Source: Phragmites australis (Eukaryota; Streptophyta; Magnoliopsida; Poales; Poaceae). From it: DNA of 64,000 nucleotides. The translations under genes were made by a program, and so were the position numbers. Each line of letters opens with the position of its first letter. Within the stretch, counting starts at the first letter, position 1. The notes below the pieces were generated by a model, which was not told where the DNA came from, did no database searches, and was given only the letters and a program-made list of their open reading frames with translations. The stretch spans positions 9,625,501 through 9,689,500 of the forward strand of contig NC_084939.1 in NCBI RefSeq assembly GCF_958298935.1, given 5' to 3'. This document shows, piece after piece, positions 20,848 through 31,512 of this stretch.

Positions 20848-22249
20848 TCCTTTTCTTTATTCCTACTATTCACATTCGCGGTTGACGCTACTGCCACCGC
20901 TAGGTGTATCCAACGAACACTTTGGTTCCTTTTGTGCTCTAGGTTGGTGGCGTTTGGATTTTGTGGTAGGGTCTAGAAGATTTTCTATTTTTATATTTTT
21001 AAAATTCAAATTTAGCAATTTAGATGTCCATTTCAAAAAAAATTGCACTAATACCCTTCTATCACCCATTGAAAGGGCGAGCGCTACATGTCGCCCATCG
21101 GTGGTGGGGCCCACAACGGCCAAAAATTAAATATGTGTGGCGACGTGGTTGCCAAAAAAATATGTTTGTGTGCATATGCAGTACAAGTGCAATAGCTCCC
21201 GTATATAGATCAACACTCCTCCTCCATTGTCTTCCCTATCATATTTTGTTGTATTTCCCCATCCTACATACACACCACACAGCTCAATTATCATCTAATT
21301 AGGAATAAATATGAAAAACAATGAAAGAAAAGGTTAAATAGACATAAATATGCAAGAAAAACTAGGGGTATTATAAACATTACACAACCAAAGAAAACAT
21401 CCAACCCACTCTAGAATTCAGATGCCAAATAATGCTTAGCTTTTCACAATCTAACTTTTAAAAATATACAATTTAGAAGATGTATTTTAGAATCTCAAGC
21501 TAAAACAAACAACTTTTAGATTGCGACTATTTGTTTTTGCTTTTACTTTTGGAGCTATAATCCATAAGAAAATAAATAGGGCATGGTTTGCTTGATTTTA
21601 ATTTTTTAATAAAAAATTACAAATATAGGCGTCTATTCTGAAAAATTACAAATATAAGCTCATGTCGCCTGTAGGAAGGGTGACAACACCTGTCGCCCTT
21701 TCAACAGGCGTGTCAAGGGCCTTCCAATGGTAGACGAGTCCACGATGACATCCACGTCGGATGCCACCGACTTGTCGCCCGTTAGAAAAGCAACATCCCT
21801 TCCAACAGGTGACAAGTTGTGCAATAAAGTGGCACGGTCGGCCTCCCCATAGGGTACTGTTCTCATTTTCTCACTTTCACCAGTGCCCACAAAGAGAAAA
21901 GAGGAGAGAGGATAGGAGGGGAGGGAGAGGACTTAGGATAGTTGTAACGGTTGGACTTAGGATTTTAGAGATACTTGTACTGTTATTCGATGTGTTGCAC
22001 CCTGGGGAAGACTTATAGACTGCTGTGGGAGCTCAACAATGATCATAAACAAGTGTGAATGACGAGCTCGTGAGGTTGGATGAGCGTTGGATCCCTAGGT
22101 TTGCATTTTTATTCTCGTCATGTGCTTCTGGTGTTTGTGAGGTACTCCGACTTACCTTATATTTTGTTTGCAGTTTACACGGGGCTGGGCTTCTCCTGCT
22201 CTGCAGGCTTATCTAGGTGGATGCGGGGCTCGGGCAAGTGGAGTTCACA
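20848..22249. other. Unassigned repetitive sequence inside element A
   Basis: No credible gene is present. The short frames do not resemble known families. A block near 21660-21800 repeats GTCGCC/CAACAGG-type words in both orientations. The part near 21880-22240 may hold the decayed 5' LTR and leader of element D, since D's gag follows, but no PBS (TGGTATCAGAGC) is visible. Confidence 0.35.
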
Positions 22250-23180
22250 TGGCGATGAGCGATCTGTGGAAGAAGCTGAAGGATCTGAGGTGGCAAGTGC
22301 AGCAGATCGGTGTTGGAGTGAAAGGAGGAGTGGCGATCGACCATCGTCCACCGCCACTGCCAGTTCCCCCAACTTTGAAGCACTTGGATGCTCTCAATCA
22401 CATGAGCGAGACATCAATTGCGGGCCAGGGAGCCACGACGTCGATATGCATCACCAGGGGAAGGAATTTGAGGAAAAAAATTCCCCGAAGCTACCTCCTG
22501 TCACACGTACGCCCAGTCCTTTGATTCATTCCAAGTTTCTCACCATGATTCATTGTCACGGGGTGGGTTGGGGACATCCGCATAACTATCTTCCTCGCAT
22601 GGATTTTCCCACATTCTAAGGCAATAGTCCAAATCCTAGAAAATGAAGTCTGAAGCGTATTTTTGCATGTTTCATGTTCCACCAGATTTATGGGTGTATA
22701 GACATGATGCATTTCACGAGTAGTGCCGCACTTCGGTTGCAATCCACTATATTCCATCACGAGGATTCTGTTTGGGGATCAGTTTACTTGGGCTGTCATT
22801 GAGAAATTCGGCAGGGATGAGTTTCAAAAATCTTTATGCCAATTTTCTCACCTTCGACAGACAACAACTGTCACTGGATATGCTGAGCGTTTTGACACTT
22901 TAGATGCATAATTTGCTGGCTCATCATGCATCCTGGGATCCTATGTTTTTTATCACTCAATTTTTTGATGGATTGAGGGATGACATTCGAGCAGCTGTTA
23001 CTTTGCATAGACCACAAACACTCGATACTACTGTTTCCTTGGCATGTATGCAGGAAGAAGTCTTGGAGGTCAGTCGCCATCGTGACCGTCGCACGGAGTC
23101 GACCACTGGCTCTTGTGGGCTATCGCGACCAGTTTTGCGATTACTGCTACCACCGGTGGGTAAGCCGCAGAGTGTGTAGC
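22250..23180 (+). pseudogene. Element D gag, degenerate
   Basis: The frame starts MAMSDLWKKLKDLRWQVQQI. Later frames give the capsid core KMKSEAYFCMFHVPPDLWV, and then WDPMFFITQFFDGLRDDIRA and TLDTTVSLACMQEEVLEVSR at 22933-23080, typical of chromovirus Retrotrans_gag. At least three frame changes and stops are needed to join these blocks. Confidence 0.75.
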
Positions 23181-23499
23181 AAGAACGCCCAGATGACAAG
23201 CGAGGCATGGAAGCAGTACGGACTGAAGGAATTGATGATCACCTAGCTTCACTGCATGCTTACTACAGAGCTCGTGGACTGCGTTATCGTTGCCAAGAGA
23301 AATGGTCCCTAAAACATAAGTGTTGTGCCATGGTGTGCATGTTGTTGAGGAGCTCTTAGAGTATCTGACACCGACCAATCAAGTGAGTCATCTCAAGGAA
23401 GGTTTTGAACAAGGAGATGATACTAGTTTTGAAGTTTCACTGACAATGTCAAAAGAAGATGAAACTGGTCTAGAGGCGCCCAAGACAAGCATGTTGTAG

Positions 23500-23847
23500 G
23501 GTCAGATTCAAAAACGAACAGTATCCATGTTGGTAGATTCTGGTAGCTTTACTGTTTTATCAGTGATGAATTGGCTGCTCAGTTGTCAGGTGTGGTAAGC
23601 TCAGCACATCCAGCTAGAGTGAAGATTGTTGATGGAGCCATTTTGATGTGTGACAGAGAAATACCAGATTGCCAATGGTGGATTCAAGGGTATTCTTTCT
23701 GTGGCACTATGAAGATCTTGTCTCTGGGATGCCATGAGGTAATTCTGGGAATGATGGACTCGGCACTTCTGCGTCAATTAATGACATCTAAATGCAATTA
23801 TGATGAAGAATCACTATCCTCTACCCATAATCGATGAACTGCTCGAT
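23500..23847 (+). pseudogene. Element D protease and start of RT, interrupted by element G
   Basis: A protease-like LVDSGSFTVL (near 23533) and the tail MKILSLGCHEVILGMMDSAL (23709-23768) match the retropepsin of chromoviruses. The RT head follows as KNHYPLPIIDELLD and stops being RT at 23847. The next RT residues (ELAGASWFTILDL) are found at 41652, showing exact interruption. Confidence 0.75.
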
Positions 23848-24631
23848 TATGAGGAATCATCTAGATAATATTCTAATTAATCACCAGGGGATCATATTCA
23901 TAATCACAACCTCGATGATTAATCAAAATATCATCCCGATAGTCCCGACACGTGTTTTGTGTCTAAGATCGGAACACATACCTTTCAAACATATACATCA
24001 CAAAAAAAGCTTAAGAAATAGCGGGTAATTAACATTATATTACAAGTTTTTAAGCATACAATAAGTTATTCTAATTTACAGCAAAAGAAAGCTAGGAGGA
24101 GACTAAGACCAGCTCAACTCCTAACCAACAAAACAAACTAGGCAGTGGAAGACTAAAAATCATACAACAAAAAGAGGATGGAGCCATATGCCCTTAGGCC
24201 CCATCACAAAAGCACGCTAATAGAGTAGGATGCACTACTCATGCCTGTCACCACCCTCGACAGGCATCAAGTAGGCAAAGACCAACTCCTCACCTGCAAA
24301 ACATGTAGAGCAGCTGAGTACAAAGGTACTCGCAAGATTTAATCCATAGTGGGCACTTATAAATAGCCCGACTCCAAGTATTATGCATTTGGATATTATT
24401 AAGGAAACGACCACATGGTTAAGTAAATTTATATGCGAAAACAAAATTTGACATAAACATGTGTGAGCATCTATAGTAGACCAAAGTAACAATCTAGCCC
24501 ATAAACATCAACTGAACATGACGTAAACGGAACCATAGTAGTAACATCTATAAAGGAACCATCTCATCACCTCAACCATACCAGTCCACATTTGTAACTC
24601 TACGACTGTTCCAAATGGACAGAAGCATGCT

Positions 24632-26255
24632 TGTCGGAGAGTGAACTCCTGTCGCAGGGATCCCGAGAGACCCCTTTTTAGAGATTCGGCCGGGGGGATG
24701 ATCCTGGAAAAGCTTGTGTGGGAAATAAGCGGGAACGGAAATAAATGCGATGGCTAGTGGGAGACGATCACCCTAATGCAAGGAAAAGTGGGTACGCCGG
24801 GTTTTAGACAGGTTCGGGCCGCACGGAGGCGTAACACCCTACTCCTGTATGAGCGCTATATTTATCCTTGAAGGGGATTCTTCAAGGAGGTATCTGGTTC
24901 TAAGGGGAGAACTGTTTACAAAGAGCTTGAGGCTCTTATGTTCTAGCTTAACTTGAGCTGGTTCGAGTGTCTGTCGATCTATCTTTGGCCTGGTTCGCCG
25001 GAGATTGTTGGTTGTCTGGTCTCTTGGTCGTCTTGTGGTCGGGGGTTGTCGCTCTCTCTTTTAGTGTTCTCCATCCTTTCCTTTTATAGGCGCGCCGACC
25101 TCAACATATCCTGAATGGGAAAGAGGGGACGGGAATGCCAAAGTGCCACGGAGAAAAAGGCGTAATCATTTCCTCTTGGCGAAGTGACAGGGGCGGTGGA
25201 GAAATGCGGCGCGCATTCGACCACCAGCCGCTGTGGAAGCCTCTGGGCGCCATAAAAGGGGCCCACCGGGCAGCCTCAGAGGTGCCCGGTGCGCCCACCC
25301 CGTCTTGTCCTTTCTGACAGGGCGGGGTGGCCGACGGAGCGCTTTGATCCTGGCAACGTTATCCTGAGGCACCCGGATGAAACGGGACGGGACCCGTGCA
25401 TTTAATGGACCCACACCCCCCCTGCCAGTGCATGGCAGGGTCTGACACTGGGGCGTGGGCAGCTGAGAATGTCAGGACGTCAGGATGTCAGGCCGCGCGT
25501 GCCTATTAAATGCGGCATTGGACTTTTGACTGGATGACATCCTGACGACGGGACCCTTCGGGTCGTCGAATGATCTTGCGCAAACCTTCGGGGCACCGAA
25601 TCCTCGGGGGCTGCCACGTGCAGCCCCGAGCACTCTCTCCCGAGCACTTGAGTGAGACCTTCGGGGAACCGAGTCCTCGGGGGCTGCCACGTGCAGCCCC
25701 GAGCACTCTCTCCCGAGCACTCCGGTGGGACCTTCGGGGAACCGAGTCCTCGGGGGCTGCCACGTGCAGCCCCGAGCACTCTCTCCTGAGCACTTCGGTG
25801 GGACCTTCGGGGCACCGAGTCCTCGGGGCGCTGCCACGTGCAGCCCCGGGCACTCTCTCCCGAGCACTTCGGTGGGACCTTCGGGGCACCGAGTCCTCGG
25901 GGGCTGCCACGTGCAGCCCCGAGCACTTCGGTGGGACCTTCGGGGCACCGAGTCCTCGGGGGCTACCACGTGCAGCCTCGAGCACTCTCTCCCGAGCACT
26001 TCGGTGGGACCTTCGGGGAACCGAGTCCTCGGGGGCTGTCACGTGCAGCCCCGAGCACTCTCTCCTGAGCACTTCTTTCTTGGCATCGGGCTCTGCGGAT
26101 CATCGGAGAACTAGGGCGCTCGGGAACCAGAGGCGGGGGCCCCGAACACCTTCTCCCGGGACTTAGCTTCTTCCTACCTTGCGGGGTGGTGACACGTGGC
26201 GGATGGCCGGCCTGGTTTCGGGACTTAGGGACCCCTGGTTCTGAATACACCGACA
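24632..26255 (-). repeat. Element E 3' LTR
   Basis: 1,624 bp, plus-strand start TGTCGGAGAG and end ACACCGACA. It differs from the other LTR by a few substitutions (for example AGCCGCTG versus AGCTGCTG) and by two fewer 73 bp units. The minus-strand TATA box CCTATAAAAGG lies at 25080-25090. Confidence 0.95.
25584..26080 (-). repeat. 73 bp tandem array with G-box/ABRE cores, 7 units (3' LTR)
   Basis: The word ACCTTCGGGG starts units at 25584, 25657, 25730, 25803, 25877, 25936 and 26009, spacing 73 except one shortened 59 bp unit. Each unit has the palindrome GGGGCTGCCACGTGCAGCCC, whose centre on the minus strand reads CACGTGGC, a G-box with ABRE core (one unit has CTACCACGTG). Confidence 0.93.
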
Positions 26256-26610
26256 GTTAGCCCCCGGGCCCGTTGGTAGCCGATGGGATGGAGACTGCAA
26301 ATGGGCCCTTTGTCGCGATCGAGGCCAAGGCTGGCGCGGACGCCATGTGGCAAACTTTCGAGAGGTGGCCCTTGCGGACCTAGACCTCAAGCACGCCCGA
26401 ACGGGAAAATGAGTGGACGCGTGTCCACACAACTTCCGAAGGGTATGATGACCATACGGGCGGTACGCGCGGTCGCTGCGCAGATCGAGGAAAATACGCC
26501 TGGCAACCGCTGACATCGCGCGATCGGCGGGAGATTCGCCTGGCAGGGGCATCAATCGAGGCGACGCTTCGCCGAGCGAACCGTTTGGGCGGCAGTTTTT
26601 GAATTTTGAG

Positions 26611-26620
26611 ATATAAAAAG
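26611..26620 (+). promoter_or_regulatory. TATA box of the antisense gene in element E
   Basis: ATATAAAAAG lies 157-166 bases before ATG 26777 and points away from the 3' LTR, opposite to gag-pol. A transcription start near 26645 would give a leader of about 130 bases. An in-frame ATG at 26606 overlaps this box and is therefore unlikely to be used. Confidence 0.65.
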
Positions 26621-26776
26621 GGGGAATGGACCGGCCCGTTCCCCTTTTTACGCTCTCTTGCACTTGTGCTCTTGCCTTCTTCGCGCCCCGAAGCCCTTAG
26701 GGAATTCTCAGGCGACCGGAGCGTTCTTCCCTCTCTCTTTCCTCTCCACCAAAAAAACACCTTCCACCCTGTTGAG

Positions 26777-29700
26777 ATGACGAGGGTTGGAGGAGGACGC
26801 CGGGATAGGACTTCGGACAGCATCTTGCCGGAGTCTCGTCTGAGGAACGAGGAGGCGGCGGATAAGATTAGGAAGCTGCTGGTGCCGGAGGGTCAGGAGG
26901 GTGCTGTGGCGGTGAGGCCGGTGACTCTGACGTCGACGACGACCGTCCCTGGGCGGACCGTCCTCTTCACCTCCTTCGTGGCGGCGGGGCTAGTGCCGCC
27001 ATTCTCCGCCTTCTTTCTGCAAGTTTTGGAGACGTACGGCATTCAAATGGTGCACCTAAGCCCCAATTCCGTCGTGGCGTTGGCGGTCTTCACGCATCTC
27101 TGCGAAATGTTCGTGGGGGTGATGCCGTCGGCGACGCTGCTTCGCCATTTTTTCGTTCTCCGGCCGGTGGGGAAGAAGAGGGGGCACTCCACGGCGGACG
27201 TCGCGGGGTGCTGCAACCTTCGGCTCCGGGAAAGCCTGGGGGATCATTACATTCCCCAGGTGCTGCGCAGCAAGTGGGAGGAGTGGCAGCGGGACTGGTT
27301 CTTCATCGACATCGACCCCCACGAGCGCCTCGAATTGCCAGAGAGGGCGGCGGAACCTCGGCGATCGACGTGGGAGGCGCCGCCGTCAGAAGACGCGAGG
27401 CTGAAGCCGGTGTTGGAGCGCATCTTGGAGCTGCGCGAGTCCGGGCTGACCTCCGTCATGGTGGTCGTGGATTTTCTGCGCCGTCGGTTGGCGCCCTTGC
27501 GAGAGCGGGCCCGACCAAGCTGGTTCTACACCGGGCCGGAGGACATCACCAGGACCCAGATTGGCGCGAGCTGGGATCTGGGGCAGGCGGAGCTGCGAGG
27601 GATGACCCGAGTGATCACCGGGACGGAGGACATGAGCCGGGCGGAGCTCCCGTGGCAGGAGATGGCGCTCTGCGCCAATCCCAACCGGGTGGCCATCATG
27701 AGGCGGCTGCCGGAGTTTGACGCCCAAGGGCCCGTGGACCGGCCAAGAAGCCGGAGTCCCGAGGCCTCCGAACTCCCCGGGCTGGAGGAACTGCTTGGCG
27801 AGGAGGTCGCTGGTGGCTCGGTACGGGCTAGTGAAGGGGTCGCCGCTGGCGGCAGCCGCCGTGCCAGAGAGGAGGGCGCCACTGAAGTCGTAGAGGAGGT
27901 GGCACCGGGAGACCGGGGAAAGCGTCCCAAGGCCCTAATTCTAGTGCCGGACTCTCCGCCGTCGCCGACGGCAGCGGCGGCGTTTCCGGTGCTGGAGCCG
28001 CGCCTGGTGCGGATGGGGCCTGCATCGGCGCCCGCGACCCGCACGGCGGAGACCGAGACCCGTGCGGCGATACCCGAGGCCCGCACGACGGCGCCCGTAC
28101 CCCACGCAGCGGCTCAGCCGAGCCCCCAACGGAAGAGGCGGCGGGAGGAGTCCGGACCAACAGCGCCGGATCCGGACATCAGGCTCCTAGCGGCCAAATG
28201 GCGGTATCGGTGAGTCTTCTTGCTTGCTTTTCCATGGGCATTTCCGGCCCGAACTGAGTTTTGACAACTTTCACTTGTCTCCCGTAGGCCGGCTGCAGGC
28301 GCTGCTGCGACGGAGAGAGAGAAGGCACCGGGGCCAGAGCCGAGCCCGCCCGCCGCGACGACGGAGGCTGGCATAGGAACGGCGGAGGCGCCAATTGACG
28401 TGGCGCCCCCTGGGAGAGAGGCGGAGGCGGCGGCCAAGAGAAGGGCGTCGGCGGAACCTGCCCCGGGCGCGGAGAGCCCGGGGCGGATAATGGTGGAGGT
28501 GGATGTGCTGCCGGGGCCAGTGGACAGGGCGGCCGAGGCGGGAATGCAGCCGCCGCCCGAGTCTTTGGAGCCATCGGAGCCTACCCCGGGCAGGCAGAGC
28601 CCGGGGCGGATGGCGGTGCAAGGCCCTGCGGGGAGTTCGGCCCCTCCTGCGCCTGGCCAGCCCGGCGATCCTTTCCTGGCCGCCATCGAAGGCGTCCAAG
28701 TAGCGGTTGGGCGGCTAGGCGCAGTGGTGAATGCCAAGGAGGGGGAGCTCGAGGCCGAGCGCGCCCGCCTGGCAATGGAGAAGGCGCAGCTGGCGGGCGC
28801 CCAGGAGGAGGCCCGTGCGGCAGCCGCGCGGGAGCAGAAGCTCCTAGAAGACATCCGCGCGGAAGCCGCGCGGGAACGAGAAACTCTGAAGACCGCGCGG
28901 GCAGAAGCCGCGCGGGAACGAGAAGACGCCGCCCGCTTGGCTGAGGCGTCGAGGCAGCAAGCTGCCGAGGCCCTTGCCAGGATGGGGCAGGCGCAGGAGA
29001 GGGAGGTAGCAGTCGCAGCCCGGGAGCAGGCTGCGGAGGAGCGGCAAGCCGAGCTGGCCCGCCGGGAGGGCGCGGACGAGAAGACGCGCGCCGACCTCCA
29101 GCGCTGGGAAGACGACCTCCGGAAGATCAGAGAAGAAATCAAGCGCTGGGAAGAGGACGTCTCCATCCGGGAAGTGGACAACGAGCTATCGGCGTCGGAT
29201 CTCGGTGCCCGGGAGGATTCGGTGGTCCAGCAGGAGGATGTGCTGGCCCGGCGGGAGAATGAGCTGAGTCACCGAGAAGGCGAACTGAGTCGCCGAGAGG
29301 GCGAAGCTGCTGCTGCGGCGGCCGCCGCGGCCTCCAGGGCGGAGGAGAATGCGAGGCACGAGGCGGAACTGGCCGCCCGTGAACGCGCCTTGTCCGAGAT
29401 GGTGGCCAAGGCGAAGCAGGTTGCCGCCCTTGCCGCAGCTGGCGGTTCTTCCGGTCCGGCCGGGGACCAGGGACTCGAGGCACAGCTGCGGGCCGCCAAG
29501 GAGAAAATCGAGACTGCCTTTGTCTCGCGGGTCAACCTTGAGCATATGCTGGAGGACATACTCCGGCGGATGCGGCGGGCCGTAGAGAAGGGTGGCCTCG
29601 GGCGGCTCGTTGAAGGCGAGAAGGGCGACGGCCCCGCACGACAAGTGTTGGGGCTGCAGCGGGTCTGCGAGCGCCTTGAGGCCCTGCCTTGGGCGGTCCA

Positions 29701-30235
29701 GGAACTAGCTGCCCGAGAGGGACGTGGCTTGGCGCACGCAGTGGCCGAGCACGTCCTGGCCTGCTACCGAAGTAGGGACCCAAACTTCCCGCTGGAGCCG
29801 GCGCGGGAGGGAGTGGTCGAGGCTGAGGAGGAGGCCGCCCGGGCAGCGGTCCGGAGTACCGCCTCCGTGGTGGCGGCCGGCTTCAGGCGAGAGGTGCCGC
29901 CGCCGCCAGCCCCCGGGGACGACTCGGAGGATTCAGCCGACGCCTCTGCCGCCCTCTTTTCTTTTGCCGTCTCAATGGATGTAAATATTAGGAGTGAACC
30001 CTTAGAAAACGCCTTGTATATGTCTTGTGAATATAATGGCAGCTTTTCCTTGGGCTCGCAACTCCAATTTCTCTGTGTGTTTGATGTTTCTTCTGGTGCT
30101 CTGCCTGGAAGTCCCGGGGAGTACTCAGTCGGGCCGTTCCCGACCTTCCCATCCCCGAGAAATGAAGTTGTTCCGATCGCTGACGTTGGCGCAGCCAGCC
30201 CTCAAGCTCTCGCGAGTCCGCACTGCCTAGGTTAA
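26777..30235 (+). CDS. Antisense gene of element E: PF04195-like (Transposase_28) protein with coiled coil, two exons
   Basis: Exon 1 is 26777-28209 and exon 2 is 28288-30235. The 78 bp intron has GTGAGT and CCCGTAG borders, and splicing keeps the frame exactly (a CG/G arginine codon), giving about 1,126 residues. The start at 26777 (GAGATGACG) is chosen because it lies downstream of the TATA box. Residues about 57-180 (PGRTVLFTSFVAAGLVPPF, THLCEMFVGV, RHFFVL) match the domain called putative gypsy type transposon. Basic KRRRE near 453-458 could be a nuclear signal. Residues about 608-885 form a Glu/Ala/Arg heptad-rich coiled coil. Known Tat elements of grasses carry such antisense genes; their role is not known. 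The sequence after about 29985 looks AT-richer and may be former 3' UTR. No stop interrupts it. Confidence 0.82.
28210..28287 (+). other. Intron of the antisense gene in element E
   Basis: The donor is CGGTGAGT at 28208-28215 and the acceptor CCCGTAG at 28281-28287, with a pyrimidine-rich stretch (CTTTCACTTGTCTCCC) before it. The reading frames on either side are both open and in register after removal, which would be improbable by chance. Confidence 0.85.
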
Positions 30236-30329
30236 GAAACGAAGACACATACTCCCTTGCCCGGGAGATAGATCGATCCTGCTCGGAACACGCCGTGCCT
30301 AATGAACACTTTTTCACTTTGCGACCACT

Positions 30330-31470
30330 CAGTTAGTAGAAGGGAGACGTGTGCGGGCAAGAATGTGACCAAGAGTCCTCGCGGTCCGGTGGTGCCCGGG
30401 CTTGAAACGGGCCGGACCGAGCACTGACAGCCTGCCCCCGAGACCTGAGCTCCGGACTACCCGAGTGGCTCGAGCGATAGGATTACCCAGGGTACCCGAG
30501 GACTCGGTAGTGCTCGGGGTCCTTAAAAGCGGACCGAACACCACGACCACCACGAAGGGCTTCGGTCAGACATTATCGCAAGCACGCTACTCTTTTCTGC
30601 AAACCGCTCTGTCGTTCTGGGAAAAAGTAGACACGCATTAGGGTTTTTTGCGTGCGAGGAGACCACCTCACCGGACAGATTAAGGCACGAGAGCCCCCGA
30701 GAATGACTCGGGAAAATAAATTTACTGAAAGTAGATTTGTCTGAATATAACCACTCACCGGACAGCTGTCGGCCTTTCGGCCCGTCGACCCAGGAGGGAT
30801 GTGCTTCCGAGTTCAGGTGTCGGGAACTCAGGTGTCGGGAGAGAGTGCTCGGGGCGCCCGACGCCTAGAGGTGCACGGGGCTCCTAGGGTCGGGTGATCT
30901 CGACCACCCAAGCCTAAGTGGTAGGACCACCCGAGGACCCTTGGGGCCGACCAAAGACCGGGGCATTGAAGCCCTCGTGGCCGAGCTGCTTGTGATCGCC
31001 AGCCTGTGACTTTAAAGGAGAAAATAGGATTTCTTTGTCTGGCGCGCTCTGCCAGTGCGGTACTTGTTATAGACTACTCTTGCTTTCGACCCGAGACCTC
31101 TCGAACACCCAAATCGGCTGACAAGAGCGGGCAGAGGCATAACCCAGAGGTCCTATGGTTTGATGGCGCCCGGGTATGACAGACCAGACCGAGCACCGAC
31201 AGCCCGCCCCGGGGGCCCGAGCTCCGTACTACTCGAGCAGCTCGAGCGATGGGATTACCCGGAGCACCCCGAAACTCGGTAGTGCCCGGGAGCCTGTCAT
31301 GACACCGAACACCACAGCCTACCATGGCGGACGTAAGTCAGCGGCGACTGCTCGCATGCATACCGATCGGGATTCTTTTGTCAGTGGAGAAAAAGAGAGA
31401 GCGAACTTTTTCTCGCACAACCGAGCTCCTCACCAGACAGATTAAACATACGGAATCCAGAAAAAGTATT
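30330..31470. repeat. Direct duplication in element E between antisense gene and pol
   Basis: Block 30365-30680 and block 31140-31445 share ordered words: GTGGTGCCCGGG/TGGCGCCCGGG, GGACCGAGCAC(T/C)GACAGCC, TACTC/ACCCGAGTGG, CGAGCGAT(A/G)GGATTACCC, GGACTCGGTAGTGC and CTCAC(C)GGACAGATTAA. The copies are about 775 bases apart and diverged. No coding potential; the location fits the variable 3' region of Tat elements. Confidence 0.75.
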
Positions 31471-31512
31471 TTGACATAGCGATTGCTTATTGAAATACTT
31501 AATGTGCAATAT

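Noticed and set aside
25472..26166. Several overlapping 150-200 residue frames on both strands in the element E LTR (and at 38521-39541)
   Set aside because: They arise because a 73/74 bp GC-rich repeat stays open in all frames; the proteins are just the repeat translated.
26606..26776. Upstream in-frame ATG at 26606 as start of the antisense protein
   Set aside because: It overlaps the TATA box at 26611, so it would not be in the mRNA; 26777 is preferred.
27208..27720. Alternative frames within exon 1 of the antisense gene of element E
   Set aside because: They are out-of-frame shadows; only the frame from 26777 has the conserved domain and joins exon 2.
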